Below the pieces are notes generated by a model. That model was not told where the DNA came from. It made no database searches and saw only the letters and a program-made list of their open reading frames with translations. This document shows positions 1 through 12,301 of a DNA stretch of 64,000 nt, one piece after another. The stretch's first letter is position 1. Every line of letters begins with the position of its first letter. Source of the stretch: Mesostigma viride. Lineage: Eukaryota; Streptophyta; Mesostigmatophyceae; Mesostigmatales; Mesostigmataceae. The stretch lies in NCBI GenBank assembly GCA_009746045.1, contig RPFO01000079.1:4300271-4364270 (forward strand). The letters are read 5' to 3'. Both the position numbers and the translations under genes were made by a program.

Positions 1-409
1 GGGCCAGCTGCACTCACATGTACACACACAAAGCACGCAAGGGGCGGCTGCACACACACGTACATACACCGCGCACGCAAGGGGCGAGTGCAAACACATG
101 TACATACACCGCGCACGCAAGGGGCAACTGCCCACACATGTACATACACTGCGCACGCAAGGGGCAGCTGCACTCACACGTACATACACCGCGCACGCAA
201 GGGACGGCTGCACTCACATGTACACACACCATGCACGCAAGGGGCGGCTGCACACACATGTACATACACCGCGCACGTAGATCCACCGCGCACGCAAGGG
301 ACGGCTACCCACACACGTACATCCACTGCGCACGCACGGGTCGACTGCACACACATGTACATACACCGCGCACGCAAGGGCCGGCTGCACTCACATGTAC
401 ATACACCAT
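1..409. repeat. 40-bp minisatellite block (left-truncated by the window)
   Basis: Tandem units of about 40 bp share a core reading CGCACGCAAGGG, followed by a GGCTGCACAC-like part and ACGTACATACACC. The block is nearly the same as 8875-9283, so it is the end of a longer array outside the window. No unit contains a stop in any frame, so all frames stay open; I do not call a gene. Confidence 0.93.
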
Positions 410-938
410 CCAATCATTGCTTTATCCCATTGGAGTGAGGGGCTGCCAGAAGAACCAGATTTATTACATATAAGTGATAAGCCCACGTCAAGGCCGTAGC
501 CAATCTGAGACTCTAGACTAACTAGGCCACCCGACAGGTGGCTAGGACATCACATTACCAGGGCCAACTCACCTGGGCCAGTCATGAGGACCTGGACTTG
601 TAATACCCTCAAGCAGCGAGGGAGGGCGGGTGGGAGCTGCAAAGAGGCCTAATTGTGGCAGTACCACAACCCTAAGTAGTCGGACCGCCCTGGGGTGGCG
701 CGTGCCAGCCCACTGACCAAAAGGCCAGTGGCACCGTGACGCGCGCCAGCCCACTGACCAAAAAGGCCAGTGGTGCCGTGGCGCGCGCCAGCCCACTGAC
801 CAAAAGGCCAGTGGCGCCGCGCCACCCCCGGTCCACACTACCCCCCCCTCACTTCTAGTCGGACTGACTACTGCGGCCGCCCCTCCCCCTTTGAGTATGC
901 CGCAAGTCATAGATAATACGAGCGTGAGCTCACAAAAT
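410..938. repeat. Composite repeat copy 1, short form (R1a-R2a)
   Basis: R1a (410-607) is a 198-bp segment that recurs at 939-1136. R2a (635-938) recurs at 2231-2465 plus 5298-5367. R2 contains three tandem units of about 37 bp, each an imperfect hairpin built from CCACTGACC and GGCCAGTGG. The short form looks like the long form (939-5367) with its central U segment deleted. No coding potential is recognised. Confidence 0.85.
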
Positions 939-2465
939 CCAATCATTGCTTTATCCCATTGGAGTGAGGGGCTGCCAGAAGAACCAGATTTATTACATAT
1001 AAGTGATAAGCCCACGTCAAGGCCGTAGCCAATCTGAGACTCTAGACTAACTAGGCCACCCGACAGGTGGCTAGGACATCACATTACCAGGGCCAACTCA
1101 CCTGGGCCAGTCATGAGGACCTGGACTTGTAATACCCCACACCCCCAACCTGGCCCTCGGCCGCAGGCTGTCGCGTGACCCCGCCTCCCGTTGCCCCCCG
1201 TGTCCCCTGCCGCTACCAGCGGCTCCATCAGCCTAGCCAGGCGGCAATACAACGGGGGGAGCTAATAGTCTTCCTGAGCAGGATGGTTCATCCCCAGGCC
1301 CAGCACACATCCCCTCACCCCAAAAGGTGCAGCTCGTCGAGGGTAAAGACACGCCGGATAAAACACAACCCCACGGGCCCGCCACACAGGTGGGTCCTTA
1401 CACGTCCCCCCCCTCGTGGGGGGCGGGGAAAACGCAAAGGCAGAGCGGAGCCCGCAGCCTTACCGCGGGCGAAGCGGAGCCTTTGCGTTTTCCACGCCCC
1501 CCGCGAGGGGAAAAATTTTTTGGAAACCTGCCAACCCGTGAGGGGTTTTCCACGCACCCTCCCCCGCACCCAAGCTGCGTCCTTGGATTCCCCCTCCGCC
1601 TGTACGCCATGCCCCGTCATCCCGTTTTTATGTTTTTGCATGCACCATGGAAGCAGACCAACGATGTAACATAGCAGTAGCCGGGTGCCCGTTAAGGCAC
1701 CGGACCCTACCCTCTCGTCTGCAGCACGAGGCTCCTCCTCCTCCATGCGTTGGGTAAAATTCCGCCCTTATATACTGCATGGACACTTCCCCCAACAATT
1801 CGTCACCTCGCCATACCCCGCACCTCCCCTTCTGGCCCACGCCGGCCGGAGGGAATACGCCAGGCGAAATGAATTTCAGGTTTCGGCAGCTTGGACCACG
1901 CAATATTGTTTTACAGTGATTCCTGCACCATCTCACGATTTTTACCACCCGCCTGCACTATTCCACAGCTCCCGTCGACTGTGGCCTGGCCTGCCCAAAT
2001 CATCTCGTGGCAGGAGATGATGTTCCATAGTGTCGGTCGGCGCCCAAATAATGCAGTGGAAATCGAGTCCTGTACTTCGAAAAACAGGGGCCCCGCCACC
2101 TTCCCCCCTCGGCGGCCAAAAATTTAAATCACTCTGGGCCCTCCCAAATAAACGGGAAGGCTGGTAGCCATCGACTAATTTGGGCTTGTGCCGCCATGGC
2201 CAGCCGCCACCGAATTTCGATGGTCGCGACAGCTGCAAAGAGGCCTAATTGTGGCAGTACCACAACCCTAAGTAGTCGGACGGCCCTGGGGTGGCGCGTG
2301 CCAGCCCACTGACCAAAAGGCCAGTGGCACCGTGACGCGCGCCAGCCCACTGACCAAAAAGGCCAGTGGTGCCGTGGCGCGCGCCAGCCCACTGACCAAA
2401 AGGCCAGTGGCGCCGCGCCACCCCCGGTCCACACTACCCCCCCCCTCACTTCTAGTCGGACTGAC
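939..2465. repeat. Composite repeat copy 1, long form (R1b-U-R2b), split by an LTR element
   Basis: R1b is 939-1136, U is 1137-2230 and R2b starts at 2231. R2b is broken by the LTR element at 2466-5292 and resumes at 5298-5367. Copies 2 and 3, at 9813-11407 and 12831-14420, lack the insertion. U has no convincing ORF. It contains a strong inverted repeat (1410-1510) and a TATATA stretch near 1770, but no transcript can be inferred. Confidence 0.85.
1410..1510. repeat. 32-bp inverted repeat (stem-loop) in U
   Basis: Arms 1410-1441 and 1479-1510 are complementary at 30 of 32 positions by eye, around a 37-nt loop. The innermost arm parts read GGAAAACGCAAAGGC and its complement. The same structure is in copies 2 and 3 near 10.28-10.38 and 13.30-13.40 kb. 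Confidence 0.8.
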
Positions 2466-3010
2466 TGTTAAAATGTAGGACAGGTGGCAGGCTTAAAGAT
2501 CGAATAATGCTTTACTGATTTTATATATTGACTTTGAGTCGGCGTACAAACGGGTAGCCATGACAATTGCAGGGGCAACATTAAGTGGAAAAACACACTG
2601 TCGCAGTATCCGTCGATCTGGAAATAATCTACGGTATAAGTTAAAGTGCATCCAGCCGCCACACACAAGTGGGTGGCTTACATCAACACTAAAATGATGC
2701 GTCAGATCACTAGTATGCAAGTACAAGGACATTGCGCCTCCAGGGCAGCACTTAGTGAACATAGGGTCGGCGCGTAGCGCGGAGCCAGGCAAATTTTGTC
2801 AGACGGCTACAGTACCACTGGCTACAGTACCACTGGTTACAGTACCACTGGTTACAGTACCACTAGGGTACGGATGTCAGCTAACTAATATATTTAGCTA
2901 ACTAATATATTTAGTAAAATGTAGAGAAAGTAGTCATATAAGTTCCGGTATACCCGAAACTAGCACACTCAATAAAAAGACTGTCAGGCATATTGGGGCA
3001 TATCCTGACA
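2466..3010 (-). repeat. 3' LTR (in element orientation)
   Basis: It starts TGTTAAAATG and ends ATCCTGACA on the plus strand, and matches 4747-5292. It contains four tandem 16-bp units of the type GGCTACAGTACCACTG at about 2803-2868, then a 17-bp doublet with CTAACTAATATA. Confidence 0.9.
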
Positions 3011-3018
3011 CCCCCCTT
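3011..3018 (-). promoter_or_regulatory. Polypurine tract
   Basis: On the minus strand AAGGGGGG directly precedes the LTR that begins TGTCAGG. This is the expected place and composition for the plus-strand primer of reverse transcription. Confidence 0.75.
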
Positions 3019-3389
3019 GCATACAATGTGCCTGTTCCCCCCTTGCTCAGAGAGACCTATAGCTAGTGAGGGTATAGCCGGGTACACTCCCCTGGCACCC
3101 CCCTTACACGGCTATCTGGTTGGAGCTGAGAGGAGACTGATGACTGTAGCCCCCAGGTGTCCCTGGGAGTGCGCCACAGTGGCTGTTGCTGGGAGAATGC
3201 CGGGGACCCTCGAAAAAACTTGGTTGTTGCTGCTGTTGCTGGTAAAATGCTGGGACCCTGGAAAGACATCCGGTGGCCCCCAGGTGTCCCTGGGAGTGCG
3301 CCACAGGAGAAAAGAACACAGGTTGACTGGTTGATGCTGGTACTGCAGTACTGGTCACTGCTGGCTGCTGGCATGAAGACCTGCACCTG

Positions 3390-4465
3390 TCACGTCTGGC
3401 AGGGCGGGCGACTAGCCGCTAGCAATGCAGGAGGGCCAGAGGACGGGTTGGGGGGGCTGGCTGCTGTCGCCTGCTGCAGTGCAGGTTGAAAAGCTCCAGG
3501 GCCCACGTCTGGTGCTAGCTGGGCCCAGCTGGCTGCTACCCCTTGTTCCCTGTCCCGGGGGAGCTGGATAAGGCGTTTAGAAGCAGAAACCGGGGGGGAG
3601 GTCGGGGCCTCGTGGGAGGGCGCCGGGGTGTCGGTGGTGTGGTGGGCGGCGGGCCCGCCGGTGTTGCCGCGAGTGTTCCGTAGGTGAGGATACTTCCACC
3701 AGCAGGTGGGCTCCTGATGAGAGGTGCGACCGCAGTGGGTGCAGCTGGGCCGCTGGGTCCCGCCATTGTGACCGCCACGCCCCCTGCCACGGCCGGTGCC
3801 ACGGCCACCGCGTCCAGAGTGGGAGGTATGATACACCCCGGTGGCCTCCGCGGAATCTTTGTTACCGTGCACAAGGTCCCAGGCCTTAAGAAGGCCGCCT
3901 TAGTTTCCTGTAGGGTGATACCGTCCCCAAGGTTCAATTGTGCAAGGGACGGTAGCAACTCCTCGGTCACGCCGGCGAGCAGATTCTCGGCCAGATCCTC
4001 GGGTGCCATTTTGGCGCCGGTGGCAATCAGGTCGTTATAAGTTAATTCCCCGTCGGTTATATATTGCCGCATTGTGACGCCGGGTTCCAGCTTCATTCGA
4101 TTTAGCTTGCGGCGTAGTGCTCGCCGGTTGCTCATCTGCAGTTTGAGATGCTCATATTCTTCACAGATGCGATGATATGCCACGCTGCCAGTTTTCTGAG
4201 TAACACTGTTTGCCACTTTGAGTGCCGGTCCAACGAGGCACTGACAAAGGGCCGCAAAAAGAATCAGGTCGCGTTCCTCATTGACCTCGGTGCCAAGCAG
4301 GACAGACAGCATCCCGAATGCTGTCACTACGGCCAGAAAAGGAATCTTCGTGTTATCCCACTTTACTGGGTCGAGGCCGTCGAACTGTGTAATATTTTTG
4401 CAGGCCTGTAGAATGTTGAGATCTTTCGTCGCTTTCGTAGCTGCTGCTGTCGCGGCTGCGGACAT
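3390..4465 (-). pseudogene. Copia-type gag polyprotein, frameshifted
   Basis: Gag would coat the element's RNA in cytoplasmic particles. The first frame (4465 to about 3890) reads as a Copia Gag, with FDGLDPVKW near the N-terminus followed by a helical region. Near 3880-3900 the sensible reading changes frame: the nucleic-acid-binding tail, with GRG repeats and the knuckle CTHCGRTSHQEPTC (CX2CX4HX4C), lies in the frame of 3872-3390. The break may be a mutation or an assembly error. A programmed shift is possible but less likely, since nothing follows gag here. Confidence 0.75.
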
Positions 4466-4730
4466 GATTGTCTCGGCAAGGTTAAAATCTGGTCACAACC
4501 GAGAAAGCCGGAGACGCTCAATCCGTAATGGTAAAGATTAAGACTAATATGCGACGATGGTTGAGAACAGCAAATACGAGGTAGAGACGATCGTCTAAAT
4601 ACTGGAGTTCTTGAATTTCGATACAGGGAAGCCCGTCTAGGATATGCACGACTGGCATAAAGTGCCGACGTCGGATTCAGGGAGTCAATTTGCCCGATAA
4701 ATCGGACCAGTTTCAGCAATTTAGTAGGCC

Positions 4731-4746
4731 ACCCCGCTCGATACCA
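4731..4746 (-). promoter_or_regulatory. Primer-binding site (initiator tRNA-Met type)
   Basis: Immediately inside the 5' LTR the minus strand reads TGGTATCGAGCGGGGT. The leading TGGTATC is typical of LTR elements primed by initiator tRNA-Met. Confidence 0.75.
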
Positions 4747-5292
4747 TGTCAGAATGTAAGACAGGTGGCAGGCTTAAAGATCGAATAATGCTTTACTGAT
4801 TTTATATATTGACTTTGAGTCGGCGTACAAACGGGTAGCCATGACAATTGCAGGGGCAACATTAAGTGGAAAAACACACTGTCGCAGTATCCGTCGATCT
4901 GGAAATAATCTACGGTATAAGTTAAAGTGCATCCAGCCGCCACACACAAGTGGGTGGCTTACATCAACACTAAAATGATGCGTCAGATCACTAGTATGCA
5001 AGTACAAGGACATTGCGCCTCCAGGGCAGCACTTAGTGAACATAGGGTCGGCGCGTAGCGCGGAGCCAGGCAAATTTTGTCAGACGGCTACAGTACCACT
5101 GGCTACAGTACCACTGGTTACAGTACCACTGGTTACAGTACCACTAGGGTACGGATGTCAGCTAACTAATATATTTAGCTAACTAATATACTTAGTAAAA
5201 TGTAGGAGAAAGTAGTCATATAAGTTCCGGTATACCCGAAACCAGCACACTCAATAAAAAGACTGTCAGGCATATTGGGGCATATCCTGACA
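4747..5292 (-). repeat. 5' LTR (in element orientation)
   Basis: It starts TGTCAGAATG and ends ATCCTGACA on the plus strand, and is nearly identical to 2466-3010. Differences include TGTCAG versus TGTTAA at the start, TAAGACAGG versus TAGGACAGG, and one extra G in GTAGGAGAAAG. Confidence 0.9.
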
Positions 5293-5297
5293 CTGAC

Positions 5298-5367
5298 TAC
5301 TGCGGCCGCCCCTCCCCCTTTGAGTATGCCGCAAGTCATAGATAATACGAGCGTGAGCTCACAAAAT
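5298..5367. repeat. Remainder of R2b, copy 1
   Basis: It continues R2b after the LTR element and its target duplication, and matches the end of R2 in copies 2 and 3. The minisatellite resumes directly afterwards. Confidence 0.85.
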
Positions 5368-8300
5368 GCACGCAAGGGGCGAGTGCGCACACACGTACAT
5401 CCACCGCGCACGCAAGGGGCGAGTGCACACACACGTACATACACCGCGCACGCAAGGGCCGGCTGCACTCACATGTACATACACCATGCACGCAAGGGGT
5501 GGCTGCACACACATGTACACAAACCATGCACGGAAGGGACGGCTGCACACAAACGTACATACACCGCGCACGCAAGGGCCGGCTGCACACACACGTACAC
5601 ACACCATGCACGCACGGGCCGGCTGCACACACATGCACGTACACACACCATGCACGCAAGGGGCGGCTGCACACACATGTACACACACCATGCACGCAAG
5701 GGGCGGCTGCACACACACGTACACACACCGCGCACGTAGATCCACCGCGCACGCAAGGGACGGCTACCCACACACGTACATCCACTGGGCACGCACGGGG
5801 CGACTGCACACACATGTACATACACCATGCACGCAAGGGGCGGCTGCACACACACGTACATACACCATGCACACAAGGGGCGAGTGCAAACACATGTACA
5901 TACACCATGCACGCAAGGGCCGGCATGCACAGAAACGTACATACAACGCGCACGCAAGGGGCAACTGCACACACACGTACACACACCATGCACGGAAGGG
6001 CCAGCTGCACTCACATGTACACACACAAAGCACGCAAGGGGCGGCTGCACACACACGTACATACACCGCGCACGCAAGGGGCGAGTGCAAACACATGTAC
6101 ATACACCGCGCACGCAAGGGGCAACTGCCCACACATGTACATACACTGCGCACGCAAGGGGCAGCTGCACTCACACGTACATACACCGCGCACGCAAGGG
6201 ACGGCTGCACTCACATGTACACACACCATGCACGTAGATCCACCGCGCACGCAAGGGACGGCTACCCACACACGTACATCCACTGCGCACGCACGGGTCG
6301 ACTGCACACACATGTACATACACCGCGCACGCAAGGGACGGCTGCACTCACATGTACATACACCATGCACGCAAGGGGCGAGTGCGCACACACGTACATC
6401 CACCGCGCACGCAAGGGGCGAGTGCACACACACGTACATACACCGCGCACGCAAGGGCCGGCTGCACACACACGTCTATCCACCGCGCACGCAAGGAGCG
6501 ACTGCACGCACACTTACACACACACCGCGCACGCAAGGGGCGACTGCACACACACGTACATCCACCATGCACGCGAGGAGCGGCTGCACTCACATGTACA
6601 TACACCGCGCACGCAAGGGGCGGCTGCACACACATGTACATCCACCGCGCACGCAAGGGACGGCATGCACACACACGTACATCCACCGCGCACGCAAGGG
6701 ACGGCTGCACTCACATGTACATGCACCATGCACGCAAGGGGCGGCTGCACACACACGTACACACACCGCGCACGTAGATCCACCGCGCACGCAAGGGACG
6801 GCTACCCACACACGTACATCCACTGCGCACGCACGGGGCGACTGCACACACATGTACATACACCATGCACGCAAGGGCCGGCTGCACACACATGCACGTA
6901 CACACACCATGCACGCAAGGGGCGGCTGCACACACATGTACACACACCATGCACGCAAGGGGCGGCTGCACACACACGTACACACACCGCGCACGTAGAT
7001 CCACCGCGCACGCAAGGGACGGCTACCCACACACGTACATCCACTGCGCACGCACGGGGCGACTGCACACACATGTACATACACCATGCACGCAAGGGGC
7101 GGCTGCACACACACGTACATACACCATGCACACAAGGGGCGAGTGCAAACACATGTACATACACCATGCACGCAAGGGCCGGCATGCACAGAAACGTACA
7201 TACAACGCGCACGCAAGGGGCAACTGCACACACACGTACACACACCATGCACGGAAGGGCCAGCTGCACTCACATGTACACACACAAAGCACGCAAGGGG
7301 CGGCTGCACACACACGTACATACACCGCGCACGCAAGGGGCGAGTGCAAACACATGTACATACACCGCGCACGCAAGGGGCAACTGCCCACACATGTACA
7401 TACACTGCGCACGCAAGGGGCAGCTGCACTCACACGTACATACACCGCGCACGCAAGGGACGGCTGCACTCACATGTACACACACCATGCACGTAGATCC
7501 ACCGCGCACGCAAGGGACGGCTACCCACACACGTACATCCACTGCGCACGCACGGGTCGACTGCACACACATGTACATACACCGCGCACGCAAGGGCCGG
7601 CTGCACTCACATGTACATACACCATGCACGGAAGGGGCGAGTGCGCACACACGTACATCCACCGCGCACGCAAGGGGCGAGTGCACACACACGTACATAC
7701 ACCGCGCACGCAAGGGCCGGCTGCACACACACGTCTATCCACCGCGCACGCAAGGAGCGACTGCACGCACACTTACACACAAACCGCGCACGCAAGGGGC
7801 GACTGCACACACACGTACATCCACCATGCACGCGAGGAGCGGCTGCACTCACATGTACATACACCGCGCACGCAAGGGGCAACTGCCCACACATGTACAT
7901 ACACTGCGCACGCAAGGGGCAGCTGCACTCACACGTACATACACCGCGCACGCAAGGGACGGCTGCACTCACATGTACACACACCATGCACGTAGATCCA
8001 CCGCGCACGCAAGGGACGGCTACCCACACACGTACATCCACTGCGCACGCACGGGTCGACTGCACACACATGTACATACACCGCGCACGCAAGGGCCGGC
8101 TGCACTCACATGTACATACACCATGCACGCAAGGGGCGAGTGCGCACACACGTACATCCACCGCGCACGCAAGGGGCGAGTGCACACACACGTACATACA
8201 CCGCGCACGCAAGGGCCGGCTGCACTCACGTGTACATACACCATGCACGCAAGGGGCGAGTGCGCACACACGTACATACACCGCGCACGCAAGGGGCGAG

Positions 8301-9283
8301 TGCACACAAACGTACATACACCGCGCACGCAAGGGCCGGCTGCACACACACGTACACACACCATGCACGCCAGGGCCGGCTGCACACACATATACACAAA
8401 CCATGCACGGAAGGGACGGCTGCACACAAACGTACATACACCGCGCACGCAAGGGCCGGCTGCACACACACGTACACACACCATGCACGCAAGGGCCGGC
8501 TGCACACACATGCACGTACACACACCATGCACGCAAGGGGCGGCTGCACACACATGTACACACACCATGCACGCAAGGGGCGGCTGCACACACACGTACA
8601 CACACCGCGCACGTAGATCCACCGCGCACGCAAGGGACGGCTACCCACACACGTACATCCACTGCGCACGCACGGGGCGACTGCACACACATGTACATAC
8701 ACCATGCACGCAAGGGGCGGCTGCACACACACGTACATACACCATGCACACAAGGGGCGAGTGCAAACACATGTACATACACCATGCACGCAAGGGCCGG
8801 CATGCACAGAAACGTACATACAACGCGCACGCAAGGGGCAACTGCACACACACGTACACACACCATGCACGGAAGGGCCAGCTGCACTCACATGTACACA
8901 CACAAAGCACGCAAGGGGCGGCTGCACACACACGTACATACACCGCGCACGCAAGGGGCGAGTGCAAACACATGTACATACACCGCGCACGCAAGGGGCA
9001 ACTGCCCACACATGTACATACACTGCGCACGCAAGGGGCAGCTGCACTCACACGTACATACACCGCGCACGCAAGGGACGGCTGCACTCACATGTACACA
9101 CACCATGCACGCAAGGGGCGGCTGCACACACATGTACATACACCGCGCACGTAGATCCACCGCGCACGCAAGGGACGGCTACCCACACACGTACATCCAC
9201 TGCGCACGCACGGGTCGACTGCACACACATGTACATACACCGCGCACGCAAGGGCCGGCTGCACTCACATGTACATACACCAT
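5368..9283. repeat. Large 40-bp minisatellite array with higher-order structure
   Basis: About 98 units of 40 bp. Because 40 is not a multiple of three, each reading cycles through three peptide forms every 120 bp. A 1262-residue open frame on the plus strand (5366-9154) and several long minus-strand frames result from the stop-free unit. Diagnostic variant blocks, such as the one with CGCACGTAGATCCACCGCG, recur near 5730, 6233, 6772, 6990, 7490, 7989, 8608 and 9148. The array therefore grew by duplication of multi-unit blocks. I do not call a protein. Confidence 0.93.
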
Positions 9284-11407
9284 CCAATCATTGCTTTATC
9301 CCATTGGAGTGAGGGGCTGCCAGAAGAACCAGATTTATTACATATAAGTGATAAGCCCACGTCAAGGCCGTAGCCAATCTGAGACTCTAGACTAACTAGG
9401 CCACCTGACAGGTGGCTAGGACATCACATTACCAGGGCCAACTCACCTGGGCCAGTCATGAGGACCTGGACTTGTAATACCCTCAAGCAGCGAGGGAGGG
9501 CGGGTGGGAGCTGCAAAGAGGCCTAATTGTGGCAGTACCACAACCCTAAGTAGTCGGACCGCCCTGGGGTGGCGCGTGCCAGCCCACTGACCAAAAGGCC
9601 AGTGGCACCGTGACGCGCGCCAGCCCACTGACCAAAAAGGCCAGTGGTGCCGTGGCGCGCGCCAGCCCACTGACCAAAAGGCCAGTGGCGCCGCGCCACC
9701 CCCGGTCCACACTACCCCCCCCTCACTTCTAGTCGGACTGACTACTGCGGCCGCCCCTCCCCCTTTGAGTATGCCGCAAGTCATAGATAATACGAGCGTG
9801 AGCTCACAAAATCCAATCATTGCTTTATCCCATTGGAGTGAGGGGCTGCCAGAAGAACCAGATTTATTACATATAAGTGATAAGCCCACGTCAAGGCCGT
9901 AGCCAATCTGAGACTCTAGACTAACTAGGCCACCCGACAGGTGGCTAGGACATCACATTACCAGGGCCAACTCACCTGGGCCAGTCATGAGGACCTGGAC
10001 TTGTAATACCCCACACCCCCAACCTGGCCCTCGGCCGCAGGCTGTCGCGTGACCCCGCCTCCCGTTGCCCCCCGTGTCCCCTGCCGCTACCAGCGGCTCC
10101 ATCAGCCTAGCCAGGCGGCAATACAACGGGGGGAGCTAATAGTCTTCCTGAGCAGGATGGTTCATCCCCAGGCCCAGCACACATCCCCTCACCCCAAAAG
10201 GTGCAGCTCGTCGAGGGTAAAGACACGCCGGATAAAACACAACCCCACGGGCCCGCCACACAGGTGGGTCCTTACACGTCCCCCCCCTCGTGGGGGGCGG
10301 GGAAAACGCAAAGGCAGAGCGGAGCCCGCAGCCTTACCGCGGGCGAAGCGGAGCCTTTGCGTTTTCCACGCCCCCGCGAGGGGAAAAATTTTTTGGAAAC
10401 CTGCCAACCCGTGAGGGGTTTTCCACGCACCCTCCCCCGCACCCAAGCTGCGTCCTTGGATTCCCCCTCCGCCTGTACGCCATGCCCCGTCATCCCGTTT
10501 TTATGTTTTTGCATGCACCATGGAAGCAGACCAACGATGTAACATAGCAGTAGCCGGGTGCCCGTTAAGGCACCGGACCCTACCCTCTCGTCTGCAGCAC
10601 GAGGCTCCTCCTCCTCCATGCGTTGGGTAAAATTCCGCCCTTATATACTGCATGGACACTTCCCCCAACAATTCGTCACCTCGCCATACCCCGCACCTCC
10701 CCTTCTGGCCCACGCCGGCCGGAGGGAATACGCCAGGCGAAATGAATTTCAGGTTTCGGCAGCTTGGACCACGCAATACTGTTTTACAGTGATTCCTGCA
10801 CCATCTCACGATTTTTACCACCCGCCTGCACTATTCCACAGCTCCCGTCGACTGTGGCCTGGCCTGCCCAAATCATCTCGTGGCAGGAGATGATGTTCCA
10901 TAGTGTCGGTCGGCGCCCAAATAATGCAGTGGAAATCGAGTCCTGTACTTCGAAAAACAGGGGCCCCGCCACCTTCCCCCCTCGGCGGCCAAAAATTTAA
11001 ATCACTCTGGGCCCTCCCGAATAAACGGGAAGGCTGGTAGCCATCGACTAATTTGGGCTTGTGCCGCCATGGCCAGCCGCCACCGAATTTCGATGGTCGC
11101 GACAGCTGCAAAGAGGCCTAATTGTGGCAGTACCACAACCCTAAGTAGTCGGACCGCCCTGGGGTGGCGCGTGCCAGCCCACTGACCAAAAGGCCAGTGG
11201 CACCGTGACGCGCGCCAGCCCACTGACCAAAAAGGCCAGTGGTGCCGTGGCGCGCGCCAGCCCACTGACCAAAAGGCCAGTGGCGCCGCGCCACCCCCGG
11301 TCCACACTACCCCCCCCTCACTTCTAGTCGGACTGACTACTGCGGCCGCCCCTCCCCCTTTGAGTATGCCGCAAGTCATAGATAATACGAGCGTGAGCTC
11401 ACAAAAT
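9284..11407. repeat. Composite repeat copy 2 (R1a-R2a-R1b-U-R2b)
   Basis: Nearly identical to 410-2465 plus 5298-5367, at an offset of 8874 bp. Segments are R1a 9284-9481, R2a 9509-9812, R1b 9813-10010, U 10011-11103 and R2b 11104-11407. It has no LTR insertion and keeps the U hairpin. Confidence 0.9.
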
Positions 11408-12301
11408 GCACGCAAGGGGCGAGTGCGCACACACGTACATCCACCGCGCACGCAAGGGGCGAGTGCACACACACGTACATACACCGCGCACGCAAGGGCC
11501 GGCTGCACTCACATGTACATACACCATGCACGCAAGGGGTGGCTGCACACACATGTACACAAACCATGCACGGAAGGGACGGCTGCACACAAACGTACAT
11601 ACACCGCGCACGCAAGGGCCGGCTGCACACACACGTACACACACCATGCACGCAAGGGCCGGCTGCACACACATGCACGTACACACACCATGCACGCAAG
11701 GGGCGGCTGCACACACATGTACACACACCATGCACGCAAGGGGCGGCTGCACACACACGTACACACACCGCGCACGTAGATCCACCGCGCACGCAAGGGA
11801 CGGCTACCCACACACGTACATCCACTGCGCACGCACGGGGCGACTGCACACACATGTACATACACCATGCACGCAAGGGGCGGCTGCACACACACGTACA
11901 TACACCATGCACACAAGGGGCGAGTGCAAACACATGTACATACACCATGCACGCAAGGGCCGGCATGCACAGAAACGTACATACAACGCGCACGCCCGGG
12001 GCAACTGCACTCACATGTACACACACCGCGCACACAAGGGGCGGCTGCACACACATGTACATCCACCGCGCACGCAAGGGGCGGCTGCACACACACGTAC
12101 ATACACCGCGCACGCAAGGGGCGAGTGCAAACACATGTACATACACCGCCCACGCAAGGGGCAACTGCCCACACATGTACATGCACTGCGCACGCAAGGG
12201 GCAGCTGCTGCACTCACACGTACATACACCGCGCACGCAAGGGACGGCTGCACTCACATGTACACACACCATGCACGCAAGGGGCGGCTGCACACACATA
12301 T
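11408..12301. repeat. 40-bp minisatellite array, short block
   Basis: About 22 units. The start matches the start of the 5368-9283 array, and the end is interrupted differently (GCACACACATAT) before R1 begins again. A few units carry small indels, for example an extra CTG in GCAGCTGCTGCAC near 12205. Confidence 0.9.

Larger units (their letters stand above)
2466..5292 (-). mobile_element. Gag-only Copia-type LTR retrotransposon (TR-GAG-like)
   Basis: Two LTRs of about 545 bp bound a 1.7-kb interior. The LTRs end in TG...CA, and the element is flanked by the 5-bp target duplication CTGAC (2461-2465 and 5293-5297). On the minus strand there is a primer-binding site next to the 5' LTR, a frameshifted gag gene with a CCHC knuckle, and a purine tract before the 3' LTR. 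No protease, integrase, reverse transcriptase or RNase H is present, so it must have depended on another element. The LTRs differ at only a few positions by eye, so the insertion is fairly recent. Confidence 0.9.

Noticed and set aside
1760-1800. TATATA in the U segment as a promoter
   Set aside because: No ORF or transcript follows, and the three copies give no further support.
5366-9154. A 1262-codon open frame resembling a His/Thr/Arg-rich repeat protein
   Set aside because: All frames over the 40-bp minisatellite are mostly open on both strands, so the frame carries no coding signal.
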